A stretch of 64,000 bases of DNA from Bacillota bacterium. Lineage in GTDB: Bacteria > Bacillota > Clostridia > Christensenellales > SZUA-584. The DNA lies in the NCBI GenBank assembly GCA_023397655.1, contig JAEWTW010000047.1, positions 86,995 to 150,994 on the forward strand, read 5' to 3'. Below are positions 51,734 to 61,217 of the stretch, piece by piece (positions within the stretch are counted from its first letter, which is position 1; each line of letters opens with the position of its first letter). The notes beneath the pieces are model-generated. The model did no database searches. It had not been told where the DNA came from and saw nothing but the letters and a program-made list of their open reading frames with translations. The position numbers and the translations under genes are program-made.

Positions 51734-52669
51734 ATGAAGGAAATGATCGTCTCGCCGACTGCGCCGTATTCGCACGACCAGATGATGCGCGACGTGTATG
51801 CACTCAAAACCGTTTACCCCGATCTGATACAGTACGAGGATGCCGGGTATTCTGTGGAAGGCCGTGCGCTGCCGCTGATCCGGCTGGGCACGGGGCGCGC
51901 CAGCCTGCTGTGCTGCGGTGCGCATCATGCGCGGGAATATATCACCAGTGCGTATCTGATGTACGTCGTCAACATATACGCTCATACAGCCTCAACCAAA
52001 AAAAGCTTCGGCGCTTACGACATGGATAAACTGCTGTCGGCCTGCTCTCTGTATGTGCTGCCGATGGTGAATCCGGATGGCGTTGCTCTGGTACAGGGGG
52101 GCTTAAAAGCGGTACAGCAGCCGGAGATCGTAGAAAAGATGACGCTGGTGCGCCCGTCCTACTGTGAGTGGAAAGCCAATGTGAACGGCGTTGATCTGAA
52201 CCGGCACTATCCGGCGCTGTGGGACCAACGCTATATGCCCATCGACACGCCTGCGTCCGAGCTGTACAGCGGCAGTCTGCCGGGCACGGAGCCGGAGGTG
52301 AAGGCGGTGATGCGCGTCTGCCGCAGCCACGCCTTCCGCGCGGCGCTGTCCTTTTACGCCAAAGGCGAGTCCATTGCCTACGCGGATACGGTGACAGCGG
52401 AGAAAACACCGGAGGCGCAGGAACTCGCACACCATCTGGCGGACGCTTCGGAATACGCGCTGCTGCCGGTGGTGGATAATCCGGGCATATTCGCGGCCAG
52501 TTTCGAGACGTGGTTCCGGGATGCGTATTTGCGGCCTGCGCTGCAAATCAGGATCGCGCCCGCATCGGGCGGCGTGATGCCTGTGAACGAACGCGACTTT
52601 TTTCAGCTGATATGGAAAAAGGCGAGCGCCCTCTGTGCGGCTGCCTTGGCGGCAGTACATGAAGAATAG
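51734..52669 (+). CDS. M14-family carboxypeptidase-like protein, probably inactive
   Basis: The 311-residue protein has the M14 fold. GAHHAREY (about 61-68) gives the first His and Glu zinc ligands, MVNPDGVALVQ and VDLNRHYPALW the substrate-binding Asn-Arg. But the place of the third zinc ligand, usually a His in a S-F/I-H-S segment, reads SFYAKGE with Tyr (codon TAC, one base from CAC). The general-base Glu segment reads LQIRIAP with Arg instead of Glu. It may be a non-catalytic binding protein or a decayed gene. Active relatives cleave gamma-D-glutamyl-diaminopimelate in the wall. There is no signal peptide. GGGAGG lies 7 bases before ATG. Confidence 0.75.
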   Translation: MKEMIVSPTAPYSHDQMMRDVYALKTVYPDLIQYEDAGYSVEGRALPLIRLGTGRASLLCCGAHHAREYITSAYLMYVVNIYAHTASTKKSFGAYDMDKLLSACSLYVLPMVNPDGVALVQGGLKAVQQPEIVEKMTLVRPSYCEWKANVNGVDLNRHYPALWDQRYMPIDTPASELYSGSLPGTEPEVKAVMRVCRSHAFRAALSFYAKGESIAYADTVTAEKTPEAQELAHHLADASEYALLPVVDNPGIFAASFETWFRDAYLRPALQIRIAPASGGVMPVNERDFFQLIWKKASALCAAALAAVHEE

Positions 52670-52699
52670 ACTGATCTGCAAAAACAGACAAAATAAAAA

Positions 52700-52725
52700 G
52701 GGCGCTATCAGCGCCCGTATTTTTT
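52700..52725 (+). terminator. intrinsic terminator after the M14 gene
   Basis: GGGCGCT (52700-52706) pairs with AGCGCCC (52710-52716), followed by six T. Confidence 0.85.
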
Positions 52726-52749
52726 GGCTTCTTGCGTCATACGGCTTAG

Positions 52750-52834
52750 TTGTTTCGGGACGCCCGCACGCCCCGAAACAAAAAGCCAGACAAAGAAGTT
52801 TATCTTTTAAAAGGGCATAGAGCCGCTTTTAAAA
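52750..52834. other. hairpins between two convergent genes
   Basis: TTGTTTCGGG pairs with CCCGAAACAA near 52750-52782, and CTTTTAAAAG (52804-52813) with CTTTTAAAA (52826-52834). The second could end glnA transcripts on the minus strand, but no clear T-run follows. Confidence 0.4.
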
Positions 52835-52843
52835 CTTAGGTTA

Positions 52844-54178
52844 TCAGTAGCGGGTGAGATACTGGTCGATCTCCCACGGATGAACCGCTGTGCGGAACGC
52901 ATCCCACTCCTTGATCTTAAAGTCGTAGTACATCTTAAATATGTGGTCGCCCAGCGTTTCCTTCACGAGGCTGCTGGACTTGAAGACCTGCAGTGCATCA
53001 TAGAGGTTGCCCGGCAGGCTGGTCACACCGTTTTCGGCCATTTCGGCTTCCGTCATCTTGAAGATGTTGCGGTCCACCGAGGGTGGCGGCGTCAGGTTGT
53101 TCTTGATGCCATCGAGACCGGCGGCCAGCTGCAGAGCGACAGCGAGGTACGGGTTGCAGGACGGATCGGGGCTGCGCAGTTCCACGCGCGTTCCGGCGCC
53201 TCTGGAAGCGGGAATGCGGATCAGCGGGCTTCTGTTCTGGGCGGACCAGGCGACGTAGCAGGGCGCTTCATAACCCGGCACAAGCCGCTTATACGAGTTG
53301 ATCGTCGGGTTGGTCACCGCGGCGATCGAATGGATGTGCTTCATGATGCCGGCGATGTAATTGTATGCAACGGATGAAAGCTGGAGCTTTCCGTCCTTGT
53401 CGAAGAAGGCATTGCCGTCTTTCGTCGACAGAGACTGGTTGGTGTGCATGCCGCTGCCGTTGATGCCGAATATCGGCTTGGGCATAAACGTGGCATACAG
53501 CCCGTGCCGCGCCGCGATGCTCTTGACGACGATCTTGAACGTCATAATGTTATCCGCAGTGGTCAGCGCGTCGCCGTATTTGAAGTCAATTTCATGCTGG
53601 CCTTCGGCCACCTCGTGGTGAGACGCTTCGATTTCGAAGCCCATATCTTCCAGCGTGAGGCACATGTCGCGGCGGGCGTCTTCGCCCTTATCGATGGGGG
53701 CGAGGTCGAAATAGCCGCCGTCGTCCTGCGTGATCGTGGTGGGCTTGCCTTCGCCGTCCGTCTGGAACAGGAAGAACTCACACTCAGGCCCCACGTTCAT
53801 CATGTAGCCCATATCCGCAGCTGCATCCAGCGTCTTTTTCAGGACGTTTCTCGGGCACCCTCCGTACGGCTCGCCGTCGGTGGTGTAAACGTCGCAGATA
53901 AGACGGGCCACTTTGCCCTGCTGGGGGCGCCACGGGAAAATTGCGAATGAGTCGGTGTCCGGCTTCAAAAGCATATCCGATTCTTCAATGCGGACAAAGC
54001 CGTCAATCGACGAACCGTCGAACATGCACCCTTCCTCCAGGACTCTGGGGAGCTGTTTGGACGTGATTGCGACGTTCTTCAGTATACCAAACACGTCGGT
54101 AAACTGAAGGCGAATGAACTTAACGTCATTTTCATCCACCAGCTTGAGGACATCTTTGTTTGTAAACTTCTTTGCCAT
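52844..54178 (-). CDS. glnA: glutamine synthetase, type I-alpha
   Basis: The 444-residue enzyme has the exact length of the Bacillus GSI-alpha form. Conserved parts: FDGSSIDGFVRIEESDM with the Arg that mediates feedback inhibition in GSI-alpha, the Mg-binding EGQHEIDFKYGD, MPKPIFGINGSGMH, and NRSPLIRIPASRG. It makes glutamine from glutamate, ammonia and ATP. The adenylylation loop of GSI-beta is absent. AGGAG lies 8 bases before ATG. No GlnR repressor gene or clear GlnR box is seen beside it, although Firmicute glnA is often linked to one. Confidence 0.96.
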   Translation of the reverse strand: MAKKFTNKDVLKLVDENDVKFIRLQFTDVFGILKNVAITSKQLPRVLEEGCMFDGSSIDGFVRIEESDMLLKPDTDSFAIFPWRPQQGKVARLICDVYTTDGEPYGGCPRNVLKKTLDAAADMGYMMNVGPECEFFLFQTDGEGKPTTITQDDGGYFDLAPIDKGEDARRDMCLTLEDMGFEIEASHHEVAEGQHEIDFKYGDALTTADNIMTFKIVVKSIAARHGLYATFMPKPIFGINGSGMHTNQSLSTKDGNAFFDKDGKLQLSSVAYNYIAGIMKHIHSIAAVTNPTINSYKRLVPGYEAPCYVAWSAQNRSPLIRIPASRGAGTRVELRSPDPSCNPYLAVALQLAAGLDGIKNNLTPPPSVDRNIFKMTEAEMAENGVTSLPGNLYDALQVFKSSSLVKETLGDHIFKMYYDFKIKEWDAFRTAVHPWEIDQYLTRY

Positions 54179-54572
54179 TTCAAAAACTCCTTTGACATAT
54201 ATTTAACACTTTGAATTACCTGATGATTACAATTATACCCTCTTTCGCTGAATAAGAAAAACAAAATAATCTTCAGGTGCGATCTTATTCAGGCTGCGGT
54301 TTCCGTCATCTATAGCAGACCGGGTGCAGCTTTTGTGGGTCGTTGCGCAGCACGCCATAAAAAAATGCCAGAACAGCTTGGAAAGCCATGCCTGACATCA
54401 TCGTCATTTGTGTTTCAATATATGTAAACATAGCATAGATGAGATGCTAAATGCAATACTTTTTAAATAAATTGCGAATTCTTTAAGACCGTTTAACGCT
54501 GAAGTCAATAATGTGGTATAATGCTTTTGTTGGTTGTGGTGAATATAAGTCTTCGGAGAGTTAAGATAGAGC
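54179..54572. promoter_or_regulatory. divergent promoter region of glnA and PBP2
   Basis: For glnA, a TATAAT on the minus strand (54237-54232) lies about 54 bases before the start, with a poor -35. For the PBP gene, TGGTATAAT (TATAAT 54517-54522, extended -10) lies 50 bases before ATG. The stretch 54260-54420 holds no gene I can support. Confidence 0.5.
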
Positions 54573-57278
54573 ATGAACGCCAATATCCGCAACAGATTTA
54601 TTGTTTTCGGCATTGTTACGCTAGGGCTGTTCGTTGTACTTTTTGTACAGCTGATCCACTTAACATTGGTAAAAGGAGAAGAGCTGGCGGCAGCGGCGGC
54701 TGAGTTGCCAAAGCGCGTTATCACCGTTTCGGGCGCACGGGGCAGCATACTGGACCGCAGCGGCCTTCCTTTGGCGTACGATGAAAAAGCATATAACGTC
54801 CAGTTTTACCGCGATCCCACGAAAAACACAGAAACGGACCGTACATACTACACGTCCATCATCATGAAAACCATAGACGCTGTGGAAACGAACGGCGGCA
54901 AGACTGTGGATACATTTGCAATTAAGCACGACGAAAAAACCGGCGAGTATTATTTCGACTGGGGCGACATCAAGGAAGAATACAAGAAGGAGCGCGAGAA
55001 AGAATGGCGCAAGAACATGTACGTGGACGAAAAGCTGACTGTGGATCAGATATATCTGTTCCTGCGCAACAAATATAAAATACCCACCGAAATGGGCTAT
55101 GAGGAAGCCCGCAAAATACTTTCCATTTGGCAGGATGTGCAGCTTTCGTCCTGGGTGGCCTATAAACCTGTGGAAGTGGCATATAACGTGGACATACAAA
55201 CGGTGGCAGAAATCGAGACTCGGGGTGCAGAGCTGGAGGGAATGAGCATTGAAGACAGCACGGTGCGTATTTATCCGCGCGACGCTGTGGCAGCTCATAT
55301 CATCGGATACCAGGGGCGCATCACCGAGGAGACGCTGAGAGACTACGGTATTGAGGCGGATGCGCCGACAGGCACCGAAACAGCCAGGAGCCTGAAGGAT
55401 TTTGGATACAACGATGAACAAATCAGCAATATGATGCAAACAGTAGCCCAGAAAAAGAAAGAGGCCAAGAACGGCTTGGCTTCCGGCGGTCTGCTGGCGA
55501 TGGGCTACAGCGTGGACGACCTGATCGGCGTGGAAGGCATTGAGAAGTCAATGGAGGCATACCTGACGGGCAACTTCTCGGAACGGCAGGGCAGGCAGGA
55601 AGTGGAGATCGACAACATGGCGGTGGTGCAGAACGTACTATCGTCCACTGAGCCGTCTCAGGGCTATAACGTGATGCTGACGCTGGATATCCCGCTGCAG
55701 ATGGCGGTGGAGAAGTCCCTTGCGGACAATATACCGGAAATCCATCAGGCACAGGTGGATGCTTTTAATGAGGACAGAGCAAAACCGGAGAAAGAGCAGC
55801 AGTATAAGGACATCAAGGATATCAGCGATCTGGATCTGGCCTCATCGGGTGCGGCGGTGGTCATGAAGGTGGATACGGGCGAGGTGCTGGCGATGGCGAG
55901 CAATCCGTCGTTCGACCTGAACTTGTTTACGGGCGGCATTGATGACGATATTTATCAGGCTTTGCGCAAGGACCCGGCTACGCCGCTGTTCAACAAGGCG
56001 ATTGCCAGCCGCGCCACGCCGGGTTCCATATTCAAGATGGTGACGGGCTTGGGGGCGCTGATGGAAGGACGGAACGACTTCACGAAGGGCACCACCCTGA
56101 CCGAAGAAATCGACTGTAAGGGCACGTATACGGAAGATATTCTGGACGTTAAAAACGCGCCGAGATGCTGGAAGAAGTATAATTATCTTGTAGAGCATGC
56201 GAATCAGACCATTGTGGAAGGCCTTGAGCACAGCTGTAACTATTATTTCTATACGCTGGCCGGGCGCATGGGTATCGATCTGCTCAGCAAATGGGGCGAT
56301 AAATTCGGGCTGGCTTCATCCACCGGCATCGAGCTGCCTGGTGAGCTGGTCGGCCAGATCGGCAGCCAGAAGCTGCTCTATGATTCGAGCAAGGATATCG
56401 ACAAGCAAGCGTCGGCGCTGCCCAAGCTGGTGATGGAAACGGGCAAGTTTTCTGTAACCAACCAAATCAAGGAGTATGCGAAAGGCGTGGGCGTCACGTA
56501 TACGGATGATCAGGTGCTGAACGCGGCTCACGAGATCGTTGACCTCATGGGCATTCAATGGCATACGGTTGAACAAAATAACGTGGCTTTGACGGTGGAC
56601 GATAATGATGTCACCATTGGCCAGCATATCCGAGACATACTGTTCGATGAGTTGGGCATCTCCAAAAAGGTGTCGCTGAACCTGTCCAGAGACATTTCCG
56701 GCGTGCTGACAGAGCTGCAGTGGACGCCCACCCGGACGGTGGCAACGGGCATCGGACAGGGCATCACCGCGGTGACGCCCATCGCTGTGGCACGCTACGT
56801 GGCGGCTATTGTCAACGGCGGCACCGTCTATCAGGCTAACATTGTGGACAAGGTGGTGGCACAGGACGGTACGGTGGTGATGGACAAGCAGCCTGAAGTT
56901 TTCGGCACACTGGATGCGCCTCCGGAATTTCTGAATGCCATCATCAAAGGCATGTCCTCAGTTGTATCCGCGGAAGAAGGCACGGCGCAAAAATACTTCG
57001 GCGATTTTAAATACAAAGATAACATTGGCGGCAAGACAGGCACGGCGCAGGTGTCGCAGATTGATCTGGAAAATAACAGCTGGTTCGTTTGTTTCGCGCC
57101 GTACGATAAGAACGACCCGTCCGTAAAGCCCGAGATCGCGGTAGTTGTGTACGTGCCGCATGGCTATCAGGGCGGCCTGTCGTGCTATGTGGCGAAGGAC
57201 ATCATTCAGTACTATATGGATCAGAAGGAGATTGTGGCGGAGCAGACGATACCAGATTCCAACGCTTTGGTGTATTAA
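54573..57278 (+). CDS. class B penicillin-binding protein PBP2 (elongation transpeptidase)
   Basis: The 901-residue protein has a short cytoplasmic start, one membrane anchor (about 8-30), a dimerisation domain starting with ARGSILDRSGLPLAYD (about 55-70), and a transpeptidase domain with all three motifs: SxxK in TPGSIFKM (Ser at about 486), SxN in HSCNYY, and KTG in GGKTGTAQ. It is larger than E. coli PBP2 because of insertions of about 200 residues at 90-190 and 430-470. Position before minCDE and in the same genome area as mreCD and rodA fits an elongasome PBP2 (MrdA/SpoVD-like). The ribosome site is weak. Confidence 0.92.
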   Translation: MNANIRNRFIVFGIVTLGLFVVLFVQLIHLTLVKGEELAAAAAELPKRVITVSGARGSILDRSGLPLAYDEKAYNVQFYRDPTKNTETDRTYYTSIIMKTIDAVETNGGKTVDTFAIKHDEKTGEYYFDWGDIKEEYKKEREKEWRKNMYVDEKLTVDQIYLFLRNKYKIPTEMGYEEARKILSIWQDVQLSSWVAYKPVEVAYNVDIQTVAEIETRGAELEGMSIEDSTVRIYPRDAVAAHIIGYQGRITEETLRDYGIEADAPTGTETARSLKDFGYNDEQISNMMQTVAQKKKEAKNGLASGGLLAMGYSVDDLIGVEGIEKSMEAYLTGNFSERQGRQEVEIDNMAVVQNVLSSTEPSQGYNVMLTLDIPLQMAVEKSLADNIPEIHQAQVDAFNEDRAKPEKEQQYKDIKDISDLDLASSGAAVVMKVDTGEVLAMASNPSFDLNLFTGGIDDDIYQALRKDPATPLFNKAIASRATPGSIFKMVTGLGALMEGRNDFTKGTTLTEEIDCKGTYTEDILDVKNAPRCWKKYNYLVEHANQTIVEGLEHSCNYYFYTLAGRMGIDLLSKWGDKFGLASSTGIELPGELVGQIGSQKLLYDSSKDIDKQASALPKLVMETGKFSVTNQIKEYAKGVGVTYTDDQVLNAAHEIVDLMGIQWHTVEQNNVALTVDDNDVTIGQHIRDILFDELGISKKVSLNLSRDISGVLTELQWTPTRTVATGIGQGITAVTPIAVARYVAAIVNGGTVYQANIVDKVVAQDGTVVMDKQPEVFGTLDAPPEFLNAIIKGMSSVVSAEEGTAQKYFGDFKYKDNIGGKTGTAQVSQIDLENNSWFVCFAPYDKNDPSVKPEIAVVVYVPHGYQGGLSCYVAKDIIQYYMDQKEIVAEQTIPDSNALVY

Positions 57279-57380
57279 GAAGCCGTTTAAGTAAACAATT
57301 TGTGCGGTCAGGCAGGAATAAAGCTCATATTTGTAGAAAATTGTCCGATAGACTTTATAGGGGACAAATGCGGGGGGAAT

Positions 57381-58070
57381 ATGGGCATCACCATCAAAGG
57401 GAAATCAGGCGGTGTGCTGGAGATTTCGATGCAGCCGCTTGCGTCGTATTCGGATATCAAACTGGCAGTCAGTGAAAAGCTTTCAAAGAATAAGGACTTC
57501 TTTACCGGAAACGTCAAGGTGCTGTTTTCCGGAAAGACGCTGTCGCGCGCGCAGAAACAGGAGCTTCGTCGTATGCTCCTGATGGATTATGATATCAAAC
57601 ATGTGACATATGCGGACGAGGTACCGGAAAGTCTCGTGGAAGTGGGGTCCGTGACTTCTAACGAGGCACCGGCTGAAGCCCCAAACCGCGTTTCACTTGT
57701 CTCCAAGGAATACTTTAATGCAAAGAGCGTCTTCGTGTCTCATACGCTGCGCAGCGGCCAGCGTGTGGAATGCGAGGGCGATATTGTTGTGCTGGGGGAT
57801 GTCAACGACGGCGCCGAGGTGATTGCCGGCGGCAGCATCGCTGTGATGGGCGCGCTTCGTGGGCTGGCGCATGCGGGTGCAACGGGCCGAAGCGACGTGG
57901 TGGTGGCGGCCAATGTGCTGGGACCCAAGCAGCTGCGTATCAGCGGCAAGATCGCCGTGTTTCCGTCGGACAGGCCGGGCGAAGTACCGGAAATAGCAGA
58001 ATTTAAGGATGGCAGCATAGTTATACGGCCGATGAAGCCGCAGAAGAGGGCCATATTTAAAGCTGAGTGA
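57381..58070 (+). CDS. minC: septum site-determining protein MinC
   Basis: The 229-residue protein has an N-terminal domain (about 1-100) and a C-terminal right-handed beta-helix with GQRVECEGDIVVLGDVNDGA, VIAGGSIAVMGALRGLAHAG and a final RISGKIAVF. MinC inhibits FtsZ at the poles. I choose ATG 57381, after a G6 run at 57372; the frame is open further upstream but with less fitting residues. First gene of minCDE, 102 bases after PBP2. Confidence 0.92.
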   Translation: MGITIKGKSGGVLEISMQPLASYSDIKLAVSEKLSKNKDFFTGNVKVLFSGKTLSRAQKQELRRMLLMDYDIKHVTYADEVPESLVEVGSVTSNEAPAEAPNRVSLVSKEYFNAKSVFVSHTLRSGQRVECEGDIVVLGDVNDGAEVIAGGSIAVMGALRGLAHAGATGRSDVVVAANVLGPKQLRISGKIAVFPSDRPGEVPEIAEFKDGSIVIRPMKPQKRAIFKAE

Positions 58071-58101
58071 TAGCGAAAACAATTGTGGAGGGCTAGTTTG
58101 T

Positions 58102-58896
58102 ATGCAGAATGTCATTGTAGTGACATCAGGAAAGGGCGGCGTTGGAAAAACGACGACTGTTGCCAATTTGGGGTCCGGTTTGGCGCATATGGGGAAGAAA
58201 GTCGTTTTGATTGATACTGATATTGGACTTAGAAATCTGGACGTGGTGCTGGGTCTTGAGAACCGCATCGTTTACGATCTTGTTGATGTTGTGGAAGGCA
58301 CCTGCCGCATCAAGCAGGCGCTGATTAAGGACAAACGGTTTGACGGGCTTTTTCTGCTGCCTGCCGCGCAGACACGAGACAAGAATGCGGTAAACCCCGA
58401 GCAGATGGTGAGATTGGTGGCGGAGCTGGAGCAGGAATTCGATTACATACTGATTGACTGTCCGGCCGGCATCGAGCAAGGGTTTAAAAATGCGGTGGCC
58501 GGTGCCAAATCAGCCATCGTGGTGACGGTGCCTGAGGTGTCCGCCGTGCGCGACGCCGACAGGATTATCGGCCTTTTATCCGCCGCGGGAATCGACGACG
58601 CGCGGCTGGTGGTGAACCGTATGAGGCCGGATATGGTGAAGCGCGGCGACATGCTGGGGCTCGATGATACCCTTGATATACTGGGCATCAGCCTCATCGG
58701 CGTGGTGCCGGAGGATGAGAAGATCATCCGGTCGTCCAACATGGGAGAGCCCATCGTGCTGTCGGAGAAATCGCTCGCCGGAAGAGCGTACCGGAACATC
58801 GTCCGGCGCATACTTGGCGAGAAGGTGCCGCTCCTTGATCTGGAGGATGACGGCGGTTTTGGAGCGAAGCTGAAAAGACTGTTCGGAGGCAAATAA
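58102..58896 (+). CDS. minD: septum site-determining ATPase MinD
   Basis: The 264-residue ParA-type ATPase has the deviant Walker A GKGGVGKTT, IDTDIGLRNLD, VVLGLENRIVYDL, IDCPAGIE, and a C-terminal amphipathic membrane helix (FGAKLKRLFGGK). It recruits MinC to the membrane. GGAGGG lies before ATG. Confidence 0.97.
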   Translation: MQNVIVVTSGKGGVGKTTTVANLGSGLAHMGKKVVLIDTDIGLRNLDVVLGLENRIVYDLVDVVEGTCRIKQALIKDKRFDGLFLLPAAQTRDKNAVNPEQMVRLVAELEQEFDYILIDCPAGIEQGFKNAVAGAKSAIVVTVPEVSAVRDADRIIGLLSAAGIDDARLVVNRMRPDMVKRGDMLGLDDTLDILGISLIGVVPEDEKIIRSSNMGEPIVLSEKSLAGRAYRNIVRRILGEKVPLLDLEDDGGFGAKLKRLFGGK

Positions 58897-58906
58897 GGGG
58901 GTAGTT

Positions 58907-59185
58907 ATGGCATTCGGTAAAAAAGTCAGTTCCAGCAGCGTGGCGAGAGAACGCCTCAAGCTTGTGCTGATCCACGACCGCGCGGGAACATCGCCTTCCA
59001 GCAATGTCATGGAAATGCTTCGAAAGGATATATTCGCCGTTATTTCGAAGTACTTTGAGGTGGTGGAATCCGATTTCGACGTGGAAATCAGGAATTCGTC
59101 CGATATACACAGCAGCGGAAGCACGAGGTTGACCGCAAACATTCCCATCAGGAAAATAAAAAGCCTCGGACCCAACAGATACTGA
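58907..59185 (+). CDS. minE: MinE topological specificity factor
   Basis: The 92-residue protein has the N-terminal membrane and anti-MinCD region (about 1-35, ARERLKLVLIHDRA) and the C-terminal dimer domain (VEIRNSSDIHSSGSTRL, ANIPI). The presence of MinE rather than DivIVA next to MinCD indicates an oscillating Min system, as in several Clostridia. It starts 10 bases after minD. Confidence 0.94.
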   Translation: MAFGKKVSSSSVARERLKLVLIHDRAGTSPSSNVMEMLRKDIFAVISKYFEVVESDFDVEIRNSSDIHSSGSTRLTANIPIRKIKSLGPNRY

Positions 59186-59192
59186 CGGCGCT

Positions 59193-59714
59193 TTACGGCC
59201 GGTACATCTCGACGAGCTGGTTCACCCAGACCCGGCTCGGTCCTTCGATGATGGAGAAGGGTTCCTCGCTGTCCGTACTGCCCTGCTCAAACAGCAGTAT
59301 TTTGACGCCCTCGCGCGTTTGTCCGCCGATGACCTGAAGGTAGAACAGCGCGTAGGGCACAAACCCATCCTTGTAAATGATGATCGATACTTCGCCCCAC
59401 GGCTTTTCCAGTATCGAATCATAGCGCGTATCGCGGACCACCGGCACTTTGATGACCTCTGTCATGCCGTCGTGGTCCGTTTCGTATGTCTGGCCTGTCT
59501 CCAGCACCACCACTTTCGCTCCGGCAATGGGGGATTCGGTGTATCCCTCCAGCACCTTCAGCGTAAGCTGGGCCGTATCAGCGGTGGCGGCGGTGCCAAA
59601 CACTGCTACATTTGGCGGTGAGAGCGTGGCGGCCAGCGCCACTGCACCGATAACGAGCAGCAGACAAATACCGGCTGCCGCGGCGAGCGTATGTCTATCC
59701 TTGCGTTTTTCCAT
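59193..59714 (-). CDS. membrane-anchored beta-domain protein
   Basis: The 173-residue protein has an N-terminal membrane helix (about 10-30), a linker, and a carboxypeptidase-regulatory-like beta domain (LTLKVLEGYTESPIAGAKVV, then TDHDGMTEVIKVPVVRD), ending in a Glu/Trp-rich segment. Such Ig-like domains occur in surface and spore-associated proteins. The function is unknown. ATG 59714 has GAGGTG 6 bases upstream; the longer frame starts are ignored. Convergent with minE. Confidence 0.6.
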   Translation of the reverse strand: MEKRKDRHTLAAAAGICLLLVIGAVALAATLSPPNVAVFGTAATADTAQLTLKVLEGYTESPIAGAKVVVLETGQTYETDHDGMTEVIKVPVVRDTRYDSILEKPWGEVSIIIYKDGFVPYALFYLQVIGGQTREGVKILLFEQGSTDSEEPFSIIEGPSRVWVNQLVEMYRP

Positions 59715-59801
59715 TTTGTTCACCTCAAAGCTATGTATATGCACGAAGCTTGAGCAAAATAATCATGTAAATTTACCGTAGCGAAAGCGCGCGAAAACGG
59801 A

Positions 59802-59807
59802 TATAAT
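59802..59807 (+). promoter_or_regulatory. possible -10 of pgi
   Basis: TATAAT lies 37 bases before the start codon; no convincing -35 at 16-18 bases. Confidence 0.35.
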
Positions 59808-59844
59808 AACGCCAATACAAGTTTTATCCAAAGGAGAGCAACAG

Positions 59845-61197
59845 ATGAGCCGTTTAAAGTTCGATTTTAATAACATGTTTGCGGAGATGACAGGCGGGGG
59901 CGGCTTCACAAAAGCGGAGCTGATGCAGTCTTCTGATATGATGAGCAGTGCGTGGTGCGCGCTGGGCAGCAAGCCGCTGGGCTTCCGCAACCTGCCTAAG
60001 GGGCAGGCAGCGCTGCTGGACGATATCATCGCAACGGCGCAGGATATTCGCGAAAGCTTTGACAACTTCGTGGTATTGGGCATCGGCGGGTCGGCGCTGG
60101 GTCCCATCGCGGTACATCAGGCGCTCTCCACCGGCGACGAGACGGTGAAACTGTTTGTGGAGGACAATGTGGACCCGGTGCGTCTTGCGCGCGTGTTCGG
60201 CGGGCTTGACCTGAAACGGACGATGTTCAACGTGGTGACCAAGTCGGGCAAGACCTCTGAGACGATGGCGCAGCTGATGCATGTGGCCGGGGCGCTTAAT
60301 GAGGCTGGTCTCCCGCTGTCCAGCCATGTGATCGCGACGACGGACGAGAAAAACGGTGACCTGTGCCGCATTGCCAAAGAGGAAGGGCTCAAGACGTTTA
60401 TCATCCCCGGGGATGTGGGTGGCCGGTTTTCCGAGCTGACGCCGGTGGGTCTGCTGCCCGCGGCGGTGTGCGGCATCGACATCCGTGCGCTGCTGGAAGG
60501 CGCGGCATACATGGACGCAATGTGCACGCAGGAGACGAACAATCCGGCGCTGATGTTTGCCATGCTGCACGTGCTGGGCATGCGCAAGGGCTTTGATATC
60601 AGCGTGATGCTGCCGTACGCCGACAGCTTGAAGTACATGTCCGACTGGTACGCGCAGCTGTGGGCAGAATCGCTGGGCAAGCGATACGGGCGTGACGGCA
60701 AAGACGTGTACGCAGGCCAGACACCGGTGAAGGCTCTGGGTGTGACAGACCAGCACTCGCAGATACAGCTGTATACCGAAGGGCCTTTCGATAAGATTAT
60801 CACGTTCCTCAAGGTAGAGAACTTCAGTAACGATCTGCAGATACCAGTGGCATTTGAATACATAGAGGACCTGCAGTTTCTGGCGGGCAAGACGTTCGGA
60901 CAGCTGCTGGAGGCGGAGCGGAGCGCAACGGAATACGCACTGTGTAAGGCTGGCCGGGCCAATCTCACCATCACGCTTCCCGAAGTGTCTGCATATACCG
61001 TGGGCGCGCTGCTGCATTTCTTCGAGATGGCTACAGCCTATGCGGGCGAAATGCTGGATATCAACGCTTTTGATCAGCCCGGAGTGGAAGAGGGCAAGAA
61101 GGCGACGTTTGCGCTGATGGGCAAAGCGGGTTTCGAGCAGAAGAAGGCGGAGCTGGACTCCCGCCCGGCCAGAGATATGGCATTTGTGATCGAGTAA
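59845..61197 (+). CDS. pgi: glucose-6-phosphate isomerase
   Basis: The 450-residue enzyme has the sugar-phosphate-binding VLGIGGSALGPIA (about 74-86), VTKSGKTSETMAQ, the catalytic Glu region QLWAESLGKRYG, and HSQIQLYTEGPFDKIITFL. It interconverts glucose-6-phosphate and fructose-6-phosphate in glycolysis. The length is typical for the shorter Firmicute form. AAAGGAGA lies 9 bases before ATG. Confidence 0.96.
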   Translation: MSRLKFDFNNMFAEMTGGGGFTKAELMQSSDMMSSAWCALGSKPLGFRNLPKGQAALLDDIIATAQDIRESFDNFVVLGIGGSALGPIAVHQALSTGDETVKLFVEDNVDPVRLARVFGGLDLKRTMFNVVTKSGKTSETMAQLMHVAGALNEAGLPLSSHVIATTDEKNGDLCRIAKEEGLKTFIIPGDVGGRFSELTPVGLLPAAVCGIDIRALLEGAAYMDAMCTQETNNPALMFAMLHVLGMRKGFDISVMLPYADSLKYMSDWYAQLWAESLGKRYGRDGKDVYAGQTPVKALGVTDQHSQIQLYTEGPFDKIITFLKVENFSNDLQIPVAFEYIEDLQFLAGKTFGQLLEAERSATEYALCKAGRANLTITLPEVSAYTVGALLHFFEMATAYAGEMLDINAFDQPGVEEGKKATFALMGKAGFEQKKAELDSRPARDMAFVIE

Positions 61198-61217
61198 TGC
61201 AACAATAAGGAGGGTAT

